Positions 42,558 through 54,666 are shown, numbered from the stretch's first letter. The stretch is 64,000 bases of DNA from Mesorhabditis belari (GCA_958450365.1 CAUEEP010000755.1:1400001-1464000), one strand, 5' to 3'. The notes: a model not told the origin generated them from the letters alone. Numbers and translations: made by a program.

Positions 42558-43957
42558 TAGACGTACACTCTAGAGGGAACTTGAAAATTAGAGGTACATG
42601 TACGTATATTAGAAGATTTACGGTAATTCTTGGATAATGACACCTTGAAATGCACTATTTTTTTGCCTGCGTATATAAAGACGGACATGATTATTTTAAA
42701 ACCACTTTCATTTTCGTTTTAATTTTTCAAGTAGCTATGTAATTAATAGTAAGGTTTTATTTTTTTTTACCATTTTTTACTATGTTTTATTCAGTCGATC
42801 GGTTAGACAATTTTTTTTATTTTAGATAATAACGGCAAAAGAAAAGAAGAGGAAGAAGATGTAGAAAGCGGCACAACAACAAGACAGTTTTTTTCCGTAT
42901 ATTTTTTGTAATGTAAATTTACTGGGGATGAAATGCGCTTTTTCAGAGATATGAGCAAGAAGCAACTGTGATCAAATAAAGTCAATCAAGTCAAGTCAAT
43001 CTACTTTTTCGAGAGTCACCATAGATTGATGACTTTGGAAAAAGCACGTTCTGCATCGACTGATGTTACAGGTGTGCATAGATACTTTGAAGCGATTTTG
43101 TAAAGTTTACAAACTAAAAACTCTTAGCCTGTTTCAAAAGAATCTTTGCGTTAAATGTGATTAGAGAAGAAAATTTGCATTTCTTTTCCGCATCCACACT
43201 TTAGAATCGCATTATCCGAGATCAACACACTCTAATTAAGTTACAATAACCTCTAGTGTTCCTCGACTAGCGTATTTCCAAATTGACATCATTGGCGAGT
43301 GATCATGGCAAATGCCGATGAAACGATGAACATTGTCGTTTTGTAAAGTTTTGTAAAAACGATCTGACATTTTTTTGTGTGCATGGGTGTATATGTACCT
43401 TATTTTGAAACTTTAGCTCAAAGTCAGCCTTTAAAAGCTTTTAAATCAATTCTTAATCAATCAATCAATTAAACACTTAAATCTAATCAATTTTTCCGTT
43501 TAAGATCATTATATAAATCATATATTCAATTTTCTTTCATCATTTCTTTCATTTCTTTAAAAGTTCTTCATCTAAATGTCATTCTGATGTAATTCATTCA
43601 AATGAATCGGTCTTTTTCTTTCAATTGAAAGAGATTCAAGAATAAGCAGAGGGGAAAAGATATTCAGTAAAAGGAAACAAAAGAAAGACAAGATCAAAGA
43701 AATATTCAGAGATTTTTCGAAATTTAGAGAAAAAGAGAAAGAAGCAACGAAAAGAGCAAAAAGCTTTTCGCTTTCCTCAAAAGATCTCCTCAAATTCTCC
43801 ACAGACATTGTACTATCAAAATGAGATTTTCGCTTTAATATTTAACTTTAATTTAATTTAACCATATAAATTCAAATGACTTTAGGCTAGTTTTTCATTT
43901 GAAATTTTTCAAAACCTTTTGAAAATGAGGCTTTTATTTTTCTTTTTTTCTGCTAAA
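42558..43957. other. A/T-rich spacer, no gene supported
   Basis: There are short low-complexity runs and one exon-like piece without partners. 'gtatataaag' at 42671-42680 resembles a TATA box. No other structure stands out. Confidence 0.4.
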
Positions 43958-45960
43958 CTAGTTTTCATAAAGTTTAGAGTTATTTTGATTTAAAGTCAGT
44001 TCATGAAAGTTTAAAGTTATAAACTTCTAAAGTTTAAAGTTATAAAGGTTTAAAATTTAAATTTTAAAGTTTAAAGTCATTTGAATTTAGTCATAAAGTT
44101 ATCAAGTTTAAAGTTTAAATTTATAAAGTTCTAAAGTTTGAAGTCATTTTCATTTATAAAGTTTAAGTTTAAGTTTAAAGTTTAAATTTATAAATTTTAA
44201 TGTTTAAATTCATAAAGTTTGAAGTCTTTTTAATTTATAGTGATAAAGTTTAAGTTTAAAGTTATAAAGTTTAAAGTTTAAAGCTATAAAGTTCTAAAGT
44301 TTAAGGTCATTTTAATTTATAGTGATAAAGTTTAAGTTTAAAGTTCTAAAGTTCTAAAGTTCTAAAGTTTAAAGCTATAAAGCTATAAAGCTATAAAGCT
44401 ATAAAGTTATAAAGTTATAAACTTCTAAAGTTCTAAAGTTTAAAGTTATAAAGGTCTAAAATTTAAAGTTTAAAGTGTTTTGAATTTAGTCGTAAAGTTA
44501 TAAAGTTTAAAGTTTAAAGTTTAAAGTCATTTTCATTTATAAAGTTTAAGTTTAAAGTTTAAATTTATAAATTTTAATGTTTAAATTCATAAAGTTTGAA
44601 GTCTTTTTAATTTATAGTGATAAAGTTTAAGTTTACGGTTTAAAGTTCTAAAGTTTGAAGTCATTTTAATTTATATTCGTAAAGTTTGTTTAAAGTAGAC
44701 TTCGGAAAACAAAACTTAACCGAAACCAAAACCAAAACAAACTAAAACCAAAACCAAAACTAACCAAAACTCGCCAATATCTCGCGACTGGGAGGAGCTA
44801 GCGAAAATCTGTTTGCAGATTTGAAATCAGCGTCCAAAAATCTATCCCATAGGCTATTTTTTGTTTCGAAATTTCGAGGTCGTGTTTTGGTCCTTTTTTC
44901 GGCCGCGAGATTTTGTGGAGTGAGAAAAAGTGAAAGGCTAATTTGCATTTTACAATTTAAGATTAAAACATTAAATTAAAACATTAAAATTTGCATTTTA
45001 CAATTTTAAATTTACATGTTAATTTATGTATATGCAAATTGAGTTTTGGTTTTGGTTTTGGTTTTGGTCTGTTTTGGTCTGTTTTGGTCTGTTTTGGTCT
45101 GTTTTGGTTTTAGTTTTGTTTGCCGAACTCTAGTTTAAAGTTTAAAGTTATAAAGGTCGAAAATTTAAAGTTTAAAGTCATTTGAATTTAGTCATAAAGT
45201 TATAAAGTTTAAAGTTTAAATTTATAAACTTCTAAAGTTTAAAGTCATTTTCATTTATAAAGTTTAAGTTTAAAGTTTAAATTTATAAATTTATAAATTT
45301 TAAAGTTTAAAGTCATAAATTTTGAAGTCATTTTCATTTATAGTGATAAAGTTTAAGTTTAAAGTTATAAAGTTTAAAGTTTAAAGCTATAAAGTTCTAA
45401 AGTTTAAGGTCATTTTAATTTATAGTGATAAAGTTTAAGTTTAAAGTTTAAATTTCTAGAGTTTAGAGTCTAATTTATAGTGATAAAGTTTAAGTTTAAA
45501 GTTCCAAAGTTCTAAAGTTTAAAGTTTAAAGCTATAAAGCTATAAAGCTATAAAGTTATAAAGCTATAAAGTTATAAAGTTATAAAGTTATAAAGCTATA
45601 AAGTTATAAAGTTATAAAGTTATAAACTTCTAAAGTTCTAAAGTTTAAAGTTTAAAGTTTAAAGTCATTTTCATTTATAAAGTTTAAGTTTAAAGTTTAA
45701 ATTTCTAAAGTTTAGAGTCTAATTTGTAGTGATAAAGTTTAAGTTTAAAGTTCTAAAGTTTAAAGCTATAAAGCTATAAAGTTATAAAGTTTGAGGTCAT
45801 TTTAATTTATAGTGATAAAGTTTAAGTTTAAATTTCTAAAGTTTAAAGATTAAATTCATTTTAGTTTATAGTTATAAAGTTCTAAAGTCATGTTAATTTA
45901 TATTCATAAAAATTAAAGTTCTAAATTCATAAAGTTCAGTCATTTTGATTTCTCAATTTC
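43958..45960. repeat. A/T micro-repeat field (aaagtttaaagt / aaagttataaag)
   Basis: About 2 kb (interrupted by 44698-45130) is composed of 'aaagtttaaagtt', 'aaagttataaagt', 'aaagttctaaagt' and 'aaagctataaagc' units, with recurring longer phrases such as 'cattttaatttatagtgat' and 'aaagtttaagtttaaag'. The higher-order phrase repeats about every 100-150 bp. Confidence 0.9.
44698..45130. mobile_element. TIR element E, short copy
   Basis: This 433-bp copy has the same ends and TA flanks as 37798-38927. The interior 'gaaaatctgtttgcagattt' through 'cggccgcgagatttt' is almost identical to the long copy. It lacks the gene fragment and telomere repeats and sits inside the A/T micro-repeat field. Confidence 0.85.
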
Positions 45961-46214
45961 GAAAAAAAATCGATTCCCTTTCTTCATTTGGTTTAAAAAC
46001 TTCAATTTAGAGCATTTTTCTCAAATTTCTTTTCCGATTTCGATGAAAATCTGATGAAATGAGGGAATTTTGCGTGAAGCCTCAAAATAGTTGTTTACTT
46101 TCTCCAATCAAATCACTTTTCTATACTCAGAAGATTTGTTGGATTGAATTGTGTTCAGAGGCACTTCACCAGAATTGCTCTTTCTAAAATTAATTTTGAC
46201 AAATTCTCCTCTTT

Positions 46215-46435
46215 TAGTTATTCTGATAGCTTGCAATTCTGATAGATTGCAACTCTGATAGCTTGCAATTCTGATAGATTGCAACTCTGGTAGATTGCAA
46301 TTCTGATAGATTGCAACTCTGATAGCTTGCAATTCTGATAGATTGCAACTCTGGTAGATTGCAATTCTGATAGATTGCAATTCTGATAGATTGCAACTCT
46401 GGTAGATTGCAATTCTGATAGATTGCAACTCTTAA
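46215..46435. repeat. 16-bp tandem repeat (gatagattgcaattct)
   Basis: About 14 units alternate 'attctgatagattgca' and 'actctggtagattgca'. Since 16 is not a multiple of 3, the long open frames across it on the minus strand are artefacts. Confidence 0.95.
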
Positions 46436-46539
46436 AATCTTACGCCAACGCCGCCTTATCATCGATTTAGTGAAATGCTTTAAAATTGTTAAAGGCATTC
46501 ATCCCGACCCCCTTTTTTCTGATCTCTTTGAATTCGGCT

Positions 46540-46618
46540 CTCTACGGAGCCTCTACAGGGCCTCTACAGGGCCTCTACGGGGCTTCTACGGGGCTTCTAC
46601 GGGGCTTCTACGGGGCCA
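46540..46618. repeat. 11-bp tandem repeat (ggcttctacgg)
   Basis: About seven units change along the array from 'ggcctctacag' to 'ggcttctacgg'. Confidence 0.9.
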
Positions 46619-47205
46619 GAAGAAAGTCTAATACTCCAACCTTCCGTTTCCTCTAAAAGCCCCCACAGTTTCTTTTTCTTTTAATTTCTGGAACATTTAA
46701 CCCACTCATGTTCATCATATTCCCAACTTGGCTAGATTTAAAGCTGCAATTCCTCTAAAAGCTCTCAAAGTTTCTTTTTGTTAATCGAGTTATTAAATTG
46801 TAGAACATTTTACCGCTCATGTTCGTCATATTCCCACCTTGGCTAGATTTCGGCTAGAGGCTGATATTCCCACTTTGGCTAGAGCCGCAATTTCGGCAAT
46901 TGATTTGACTGCTCTGTGTTTCTTTCTTATGGAAGTGGTATCTATTGATCTTTTGGTTGTGTTTTGAGTGGTGTCCCGGGTAATTATTGATTGATTATTG
47001 ATTTTGTTTTGTCGCTATTCAACTGAACAAAGCATCTATATAAGTCAATTGAAAATAGTTTTTTTGCTCAGAAGACTCTCCAATTCTCTGCCAAATGAGT
47101 TTTTTTTGGTTATTTTTATGGTTATTTGATAAGTGAGAAGACTCTCGATTGATCACTGCTCATTTCCATTCTTCATTTTTCCTTTTATTTAGTTTTTTTC
47201 TAGAG

Positions 47206-50200
47206 ATGAAAGCTCAAAATGCGGTTCCGGATGGTGGTTGGGGCTGGGTAAGTGAGAGGAAATGTTTAAATTCATAAGAATGCTGAAATTCATAAGAATG
47301 CTGAAATTAATAAGAATGCTTAAATTCATAAGAATGCTTAAATTCATAAGAATGCTTAAGTCCATAAGAACGCTTAAGTCCATAAGGATGCTTAAGTCCA
47401 TAAGAACGCTTAAGTCCATAAGGATGCTTAAGTCCATAAGAACGCTTAAGTCCATAAGGATGCTTAAGTCCATAAGAACGCTTAAGTCCATAAGGATGCT
47501 TAAGTCCATAAGAACGCTTAAGTCCATAAGGATGGTGAAATTAATAAGAGTTTATATAAATTTCTAGAAATTTATATAAAATCATAGATAAATTAGTCAA
47601 TTTTATTAGGTCATCGTTTTCGGTTCATTTCTTTTGCATGTCGCAATGGATGGTTTTGTCTATCCACTTGGCGTCGTTTCCGAGGCACTCGTTACGGTAA
47701 AAAAATCTTTCAATCTATATCATAAACACCTTGAAAAGTGAAAAGAAAATGTGATTTAGATTTTTGATTATATAGATACCTTTAAAAACTTACCCACAGG
47801 AATTCGCCTCAACAACAACGATTTCTGCGTTGATGTTGGCTCTTTTAACGGGGATTACGTTGGGAGTCGGTGAGTTTAAAACTGAAAATGTACGAGATAT
47901 TGTCTAAAAGCTTTGCTAAAAGTTTAAAATGTAGTAGAAATTGACTAAAACCTTTCTAAAAGCTTAAAATATACTAGAAATTGACTAGAAACTTTGTTGA
48001 AAGCTTAAAATGTCTAGAAACTGACTAAAATCTTTGTTGAAAGCTTAAAATGTCTAGAAACTGATTAAAATCTTTGCTAAAAGTTTAAAATGTAGTAGAA
48101 ATTGACTAAAGCCTTTCTAAAAGCTTAAAATATACTAGAAACTGATTTAAATCTTTGCTGAAAGCTTAAAATGTAGTAGAAACTGTCTAAAAACTTTGCT
48201 AATAGCTTAAAATAAACTAGATATTGTTTAAAAACTTCACTAATAGCTTAAAATGACTACAAACTGATAAAAAACTTTGCTAAACATTACGAATTTATAG
48301 CTATTTGACTAAAAGCTTGCAAAAAAAAAGCTTAAAATGTCTAGGAACTGATTAAAATCTTTGCCTTTAAGCTTAAAATGTAGTAGAAACTGTCTAAAAA
48401 CTTTGCTATATGTTTAAAATATCAAAAGATATATTATTTTAAAATATTAACCTACAAAAAGTCCGATATTTTTACTTAAAATCCTTTATTTTCAGGTCCC
48501 CTGGCCTCAGCTTTAACCACTCGATTTGGATGTCGACTCACCGTAATCTCTGGCGCTTTTTTAGCAGCTTTAGGGTAAATTGATCGTAAACTTTAATAAA
48601 AACTGTATATAAATAGCTATATTTTGCACAAAAACCGTTCCCTTTTCAATTTTGGCTTCAGAAGTTTCCTCTCAGCATTCGCTTCTTCAATGTGGATGAT
48701 CACATTTTTCGTCGGTGTGCTTATTGGGGTCGGCTGTGGTTTAATCTATTGCCCAGCTGTGCTCATCGTGACGATTTACTTTGAGAAGTTGGCAAAATCT
48801 TTAAAAGAATCTACTTTAGTTGAAAATGGTTGACAGATTAGAAGATGGAAAGCTGGATTTAAGCTATAGGAATCTAGAATAACAACGACGATACATTCTA
48901 GAATCTAGAATCTAGAATATACATTCTAGAATCTAGAATACTAGAATCTAGAATATACAATCTAGAATCTAGAATATACAATCTAGAATCTAGAATCTAG
49001 AATATACAATCTAGAATCTAGAATCTAGAATGTATCGTCGAGCTCATCCTGCTGACTATCTTTTCCAAAACCTTTTGAAAGAAGAAGAAAAGAAGGCCGA
49101 AGAAGATAGAGAATCTAGAGAGACAATCTGGACTTTATTTTAAACTTAAGTAATCTAATAAACTGATGAAAAAAGTGTTTTTAGAAAGCGTTCATTAGCC
49201 ACAGGGATGATGGCTTGTGGAGCTGGGGTGGGAACGATTCTTTTTGGTCCAATTGACGATTTCGTCGTTCGAACCTACGGATGGAGATGCTTTTTCTTTA
49301 TGTTTTCAAGTAAATTTATGATAAATATGACAAAAATAAATGTAAAGATAAAGAAAAAGATAAAAAAAAAGATCGCTTTTCTAATGTTTTTTGATCAAAA
49401 AATCAATCTAAATAGCTTTATTTTCAGTTCTTTTCATCGCTTGCTCACTCGTCGGCGTCACTTTTCGTTCGTTTGAGAAAAAGCAATTAAAAGATGTTTA
49501 TTTTAAAAGATTTAAACGGAAATCTATTCAAATTACAGGTCGAAAGCGATGAATTTTTACGAGAATCTCCAGAAGTTAAATCTATTGAAGAGTTGGTTAA
49601 AGGAATTTCATCTAAAACGAGAAACTTTCAGAAGCCAACAAAACAACAAAGATTTACTGAAATCTTCAACATTTTTACTTTACTTGATCTCTTTTCTAAT
49701 GACATGCATTGGATATAATTCACCGATATATTTCTTGCCGAAGAGAGCACAAGAGGCTTTGGGACTCACGTCAAGTGATGCGGCGTGGATAGTCTCCATA
49801 TATGGTAACCATGCAAATTGAAACCATGAAAAGACGCAAGGACAGGGCTACTAGTTTACAACCTGTGAGTCTGTAAGCCTGAAAGCTTGTCTAGAGCCTG
49901 TAAGCCTGTCTAGAGTCTGGCAGCCTGTCTAAAGTCTGTAAGCCAAGTCCGGCTCCTCTAAATTACACTCAAAATTTGAATGGCACTTATTTCTGCAATC
50001 TAAATGCTGAAACACTAGGACCAGGCCCAGGCTGGGAATAAGAGCTTTTTCTGAGCTAGGCCTTCAGTAAAACCAATTCGGACCAAGATCTGGCTTCTGG
50101 CTGGCCCAAAATATTGGTTTAAACAACCCTGGACCAGGATCAGACTAAGCCTTCTAATTTAGGATCAGAAACTTTCGGAAATTACTTTATTTACTTTAAG

Positions 50201-52153
50201 ATACTTTAGAAACTTAAAAAAACTGAAACCCAATTGTTCTTAAAGTTTTGTGAGAAAAACACTAGAACTTGTTGACCTTTTGCAGAGTGGGCCACAATTA
50301 TAGCGTCACTTCAGAGCCTAGATTGCTCAAAATTGAGTCAATTGTTGTGATTTTTCTGGAGTTAAATCTGGAGTAGCGTGCCGATCGACACTTGACTATC
50401 AACTTTGGAAAGTTATATGAAAAAGTTAAAAGCTTGAATCGTTTAGATAATTGGCACCGTTCTAGGAGGTATACTTAAGATTTATTTTTAGGAAAATCAC
50501 AAAAATTGGTTCAATTTTAGGCAAAGAAAGCCTAAGGCTAAGATTTCAACTCAATTTTGGGAAATCTAAGTACTGAAGGGTTGCAATAATTGTGGGTGAT
50601 TGTGTGCTTTTACGTTAAACTGTTTAACAGTCTAACGTTAAGCTGTCTGACGTTAAACTCTTGACTGTTGTTGTTGTTGCTAAACTGTTGTTAGACGGTC
50701 GTTAAACTGTCCAACGTTAAGCTGTCAAACGTTAAGCTGTCAAACGTTAAGCTGTCAAACGTTAAGCTGTCAAACGTTAAGCTGTCAAACGTTAAGCTGT
50801 CAAACGTTAAGCTGTCTAACGTTAAGCTGTCTAACGTTAAGCTGTCTAACGTTAAGCTGTCTAACGTAAAAGTCTAACGTAAAAGCCTCGTTAAACCGTC
50901 TAACGTTAAACAGTTAATGAGTGATTCCTTTAGGTATGAGCAATACAATCGGCCGTTTCGTTCTCGGTTGGATCGGTGATAAAGAGTTCACCTTTCTACC
51001 GTCAGATATTGGAAAGGATAAGCCGAGAAATCGTCTTTTCCTTTACATTTCCTGTCTTACGGTAATCTAGATGGATTTTCTGATAAAAGAAATTTCAGTT
51101 ATGCGGTTTTCTTTGCATTGGAGTTGGGTTTTTTCAAAGTTTTTTTACTTTGTGCATTTTTGCTGGGATTTTCGGATTTTTGTAAGTTTTTGACAAGTTT
51201 TTGACAAAGATCAAATTCATTTTGTTGTACTTTTTGCTTAAATTTGTAAATCCGAATGTAAACGTTTCCTTCTAGCACACTGAATCCTTCATTTTTCTTA
51301 CTTTCTTACTTTATTTCTTTAGAAAAAAAAAGTTTTAAGTGCACTAGAGATCTTTTGTTTGCAAGTTTTGATCACAAAATACTCTGCTTTTCAGGCTCGC
51401 AGCCGCTGTCTCATTAGTATCAGTGATTCTCGTTGATTTGGTGGGAATTGAGAAAATCGGAAGTGCTTTCGGAATCGTTCTCGTTGCACAGGCAAGACCA
51501 AACAATTTTAGTAATCAATTTCTCATATCTGCAACGCACAAAAGGTTTTGGTCACAAATTTGGGTTTACTGGATACGATTTTGATTATAAAGCTAGGTTA
51601 TTCTGAAGACTTTGATTAGAAATATCGGTTATTCTGGAGTTCACAGAATGTTTTGGTAAAAAAATTAGAGCTATCTAGAGTTCACAGTATATTTTGATAA
51701 CAAATTAGAGCTATCTGGAGTTCACAGAATGTTTTGGTAACAAGTTAGAGCTATCTGGAGTTCACAGATTATTTTGGTAACAAACTAGAGCTATCTGGAG
51801 TTCACAGAATGTTTTGGTAACAAATTACAGCTATCTAGAAGGCACAATAGTTTTCTGAGCACTTTTCAAAGCTCTGGCGTCAGTTGAGTCATTCCATTTA
51901 TTAGAAAAAACGATTGAGAAATCGAAACCAATAACCAATCAGTCTAAAGACCAAGTTTACTAACAAAGCTTTTACAGAAAAAAGAAAATTTCAGGCAATC
52001 GGCACTCTGATCGGTCCACCAATAGCCGGCTGGTTATCGGATTTGAGCGGTGATTCTCTTTGGTCTTTCGTCTTTTCTGGTCTTAATCTCACATTTTCTG
52101 GCGTAATTCTGCTTTTACGATTTGCAAAATCAAAACCTTTTATTTACAAATGA
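47206..52153 (+). CDS. Monocarboxylate-transporter-like MFS protein (SLC16 type)
   Basis: There are twelve exons: 47206-47247, 47610-47696, 47800-47869, 48496-48574, 48662-48787, 49185-49309, 49428-49495, 49539-49804, 50934-51061, 51099-51181, 51395-51491 and 51995-52153. The protein is about 442 residues with 12 hydrophobic helices. SLC16 proteins sit in the plasma membrane and move monocarboxylates or related solutes, often with H+. Family marks are the N-terminal [15 protein letters not shown], the TM5 start [14 protein letters not shown], a short loop between TM6 and TM7, and [14 protein letters not shown] in TM8. The coding sum is one base too long: within exon 8 the frame shifts by one near a TTTTT run at about 49670. 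Intron 11 has a GC donor (CAG|gcaaga). Introns 1, 5, 8 and 11 contain tandem repeats. The substrate is not predictable. Confidence 0.88.
47258..47533. repeat. 18-bp tandem repeat in transporter intron 1
   Basis: About 15 units run from 'ttcataagaatgctgaaa' to alternating 'ccataagaacgcttaagt' and 'ccataaggatgcttaagt'. The even alternation of the last two implies a 36-bp higher-order unit. Open frames on both strands are repeat artefacts. Confidence 0.95.
48876..49042. repeat. Tandem 'aatctagaatctag' with mirrored ends in intron 5
   Basis: Units of 'tctagaa' (XbaI-like palindromes) are bounded by 'cgacgatacattctagaa' on the left and its complement 'ttctagaatgtatcgtcg' on the right, so the whole 165-bp block is an inverted repeat. 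Confidence 0.9.
49850..49935. repeat. 'gcctgtctagag' short tandem repeat in intron 8
   Basis: Four or five imperfect copies of 'agcctgtctagagtctg' occur near the start of the 1.1-kb intron 8. Confidence 0.6.
50620..50915. repeat. 15-bp tandem repeat (gttaagctgtcaaac) in intron 8
   Basis: About 12 near-perfect units of 'cgttaagctgtcaaa' or the variant 'cgttaagctgtctaa' are flanked by degenerate units in both directions. The array ends about 20 bases before exon 9, where it approaches the splice acceptor. Confidence 0.93.
51625..51845. repeat. ~60-bp tandem repeat in intron 11
   Basis: Four to five units of 'gagctatctggagttcacag' followed by 'attttggtaacaaattag' lie in the 503-nt intron that uses the GC donor. 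Confidence 0.85.
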
Positions 52154-52226
52154 ACCCGCGAATCGATATAGATAAAGGTTTTTTTTTAAAATATTGCACA
52201 AAGAAATGAATGAAAAAAAGAAAATT

Positions 52227-52313
52227 TTACTCGAACACTTGTATATGAGGGACACGGCGCGGCTCGTGAAGCGTCTTTTTTAGCATTCCTTTTTGATCTT
52301 TTACTGCACAAGC
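52227..52313 (-). CDS. Possible last exon of a convergent gene
   Basis: The minus strand after a TTTCAG acceptor reads ACAVKDQKGMLKKTLHEPRR, VPHIQVFE and a stop at 52227-52229, only 74 bases beyond the transporter stop. It would be the end of a tail-to-tail neighbour. The upstream side (52.4-53.4 kb) is repeats, so no further exons can be assigned. Confidence 0.3.
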   Translation of the reverse strand, partial: ACAVKDQKGMLKKTLHEPRRVPHIQVFE

Positions 52314-52394
52314 CTGAAAAAATTTATTTTAAGAATGAAAACTGATTAGTACATCATTTGCAATAGTATTAATTGTTTAAAAAAACATTATTGC

Positions 52395-53380
52395 CTTAAA
52401 GATTCAAGGCAGAGTTCTGTATTTACGGCGACTTCTTTTTAGTAGCTCCCAACTTACCAAGTTTAATCTCATATTGTCAAGTGTTATACAATAAATTAAA
52501 GCCCTTAATCTTGGCTACATTTCTCTAATAAAAGTTTCCCGATTGGGAATCTATAACTCATTTTACAAGCTCTTGAATGAGGACTAGTTGATCACTCGCG
52601 GACACTTCTTTTTAGTAGCTCCCAAATACCAAGTTTAATCCTAATTTCTTAAGTGCTATATAATAAATTAAAGCCCTTAATCTTGGCTACATTTCTCTAA
52701 TAAAAGTTTCCCGATTGGGAATCCATAACTCATTTTACAAACTCTTGAATGAGTCGATCTCTCGCCGGCAAGCTGCCATTTTGTTTGTTTACGGCGACTT
52801 CTTTTTAGTAGCTCCCAACTTACCAAGTTTAATCTCATATTGTCAAGTGTTATAGAATGAATTAAAGCCCCTGATCTTGGCTACATTTCTCTACAAAAAG
52901 TTTCCCGATTGGGAATCTATAACTCATTTTACAAGCTCTTGAATGAGGACTAGTCGATCTCTCGCCGGCACGTTGCCATTTTTCGCGATTTTCTTCATAA
53001 AAATTCTTCAATCTTGTGGAATTTTGTCTAAAAATTATTTCCAACATATTTATAGCGCCAGATCAATTAATATAACATCAAAAAAATTACTCAATTTCTA
53101 CTTCCAAATGAACTTACTATTTAATAATGTTAAGAACTATTTTTGATCGAATCGTCTTACTCAAGTTTGAGTTGAAGTCGTTTAAATAATATTTTAACAT
53201 AAAATAAATCTCAAAAAAACTTTTCCTGACAATTTATTCTAATGAAAATCGCCAAAAATGGCTAATGAAAAGCAGCGAGAGATCAACTCATTCAAAGGCT
53301 TATAAAATGAGTTTTATAACTCGAATCGGGAAACTTTTAATAGATAAATGTAGCCAAGATTAAGAGCTTCAATATATTAC
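52395..53380. repeat. Triplicated ~185-bp repeat and an inverted partial copy
   Basis: Direct copies at about 52420-52605, 52605-52790 and 52795-52975 share 'cgacttctttttagtagctc', 'cttggctacatttctcta' and 'ttcccgattgggaat'. An inverted partial copy lies at 53268-53372 ('gagagatcaactcattcaa', 'gtagccaagattaag'). A distant relative is at 6.0-6.1 kb. Confidence 0.85.
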
Positions 53381-54666
53381 AGGGTGTCCCAGAATTACGG
53401 TAACCGAAGGAGCGGGACTAGAAAGCCAAAATTGACCAAGAACGAAAAGTAAACGAACAAATTTATTCTTTTAACACTATTCAACAGAATAATTCAATTT
53501 TTTTCAAAGTGAGATCCCTTAGCGTCGATGCAATCCTGTAAACGTTTTGGAAAAGCGTCGATTGCGGTGGCGAGAAGGTATTGTGGATCGATCGCCTCCC
53601 ACGCTTTTTGAAGCGCTTTCTTCAACGATTCCACTGTTTTATGTGATTTTGCGCAAGCCTGGGACTCCAAAACACTCCATACAGAGAAATCCATTGGATT
53701 GAGATCCGGGGACGAAGGTGGCCATTGGTTGAAACTGATGAAGTCTGGGAAGTTGTTAGCACACCAATCCTGAACCAATTTTGCTTTATGCGCCGGCGCC
53801 CCGTCTTGTTGGAAGCACCAAATCCTGTTCCCAAAGTGTTTTTTGCTCCAAGGAAGAAGCTCATTTTTCAAAATATCCAGATAATTCTGCGCATTCACTT
53901 TAATGCCCTGCGGAACAAAAAACAACGGCGTCTTGCCGTCAGCAGTGATACCCGCCAATACCATCACTGACTTGGGATGACTCGATCGAGTGGCAAGCAG
54001 AGTTAGATTCGACTTTCCATAGACTCGTGTATTCTGCTGGTTGACGTATTGCTCGATTGTGAAAACCTTCTCATCAGTAAAGAGAATGTTGCGATGATCG
54101 ATCCCGTTGGAGCGTTGTCGAATATCCTTAGCTCGTTGCTCCCGCTTCTTTTTCACCGGACCCGTAAGAAGTTGAGCTTTTCTCAATTTATAGGCTTTGA
54201 AGTGCAAGTGATTTCTCAAGATTCGACCCATCGAGCTTTTTGAGACTTTCAGTTGTGAGGCCATTTTTCTTACTGAACGGAACGGATTCAAACGGACACG
54301 GTCGCGCACCTTCTTGATGATGGTTTTGTTGATAACAGATCGTTTGTTACCTCGTCCTTTCCGATCGAAATTGGTGCCCAGTACCTTGAATCTTGCAATA
54401 GTCGTCGAAACCAGCTTCTTCGAGACTTTCAATCGCTTTGAAATATCAATCGCTCGGGTCCCGCCTTTGTGAAGTTGAATGATCGAGTTACGATGAGCAG
54501 AAGGCTTCGTCATTCTAAATTTAAAATCAGATTTTGATGTAAACATTAACAAAACATTCAAAAAAAAGAGAATAATCCAAAAAAAGCTAAATCACAGGCA
54601 ACTCAAAACTCAAAAACGGGCAAAGCAGCGGGGCAGAGCCGGTTACCGTAATTCTGGGACACCCTG
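53380..54666 (-). mobile_element. maT-type Tc1/mariner element with full-length transposase
   Basis: The element is 1287 bp. The left end 'cagggtgtcccagaattacg' continues 'gtaacc', and its exact complement is at the right end. TA duplications are at 53378-53379 and 54667-54668. It carries one intact ORF on the minus strand. It appears complete and possibly active. Confidence 0.93.
53494..54513 (-). CDS. maT-type transposase (DD37D)
   Basis: The ATG at 54511-54513 gives 339 residues (MTKPSAHRNSIIQLHKGGTR). Sequence further upstream is also open but lacks a better start. Two N-terminal helix-turn-helix units (about 8-45 and 70-110, VRKMASQLKVSKSSMGRIL) bind the inverted repeats. The catalytic Asp residues are in ILFTDEKVF, WCFQQDGAPAHKAK and SSPDLNPMDFSVWS. 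Counting from DGAPAH to the D of PMDF gives 37 residues between, which is the DD37D signature of the maT clade rather than Tc1 (DD34E) or mariner (DD34D). No stop or frameshift is present. The enzyme acts in the nucleus to excise and insert the element at TA. Confidence 0.92.
   Translation of the reverse strand: MTKPSAHRNSIIQLHKGGTRAIDISKRLKVSKKLVSTTIARFKVLGTNFDRKGRGNKRSVINKTIIKKVRDRVRLNPFRSVRKMASQLKVSKSSMGRILRNHLHFKAYKLRKAQLLTGPVKKKREQRAKDIRQRSNGIDHRNILFTDEKVFTIEQYVNQQNTRVYGKSNLTLLATRSSHPKSVMVLAGITADGKTPLFFVPQGIKVNAQNYLDILKNELLPWSKKHFGNRIWCFQQDGAPAHKAKLVQDWCANNFPDFISFNQWPPSSPDLNPMDFSVWSVLESQACAKSHKTVESLKKALQKAWEAIDPQYLLATAIDAFPKRLQDCIDAKGSHFEKN

Noticed and set aside
46215..46435. Repeat peptides resembling 'SELQSIRIAIYQ' on the minus strand
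   Set aside because: A 16-bp tandem repeat cycles through all frames, so the peptide is an artefact.
47189..47567. '[12 protein letters not shown]' and '[12 protein letters not shown]' repeat peptides on opposite strands
   Set aside because: They are translations of an intronic 18-bp tandem repeat inside the transporter gene.
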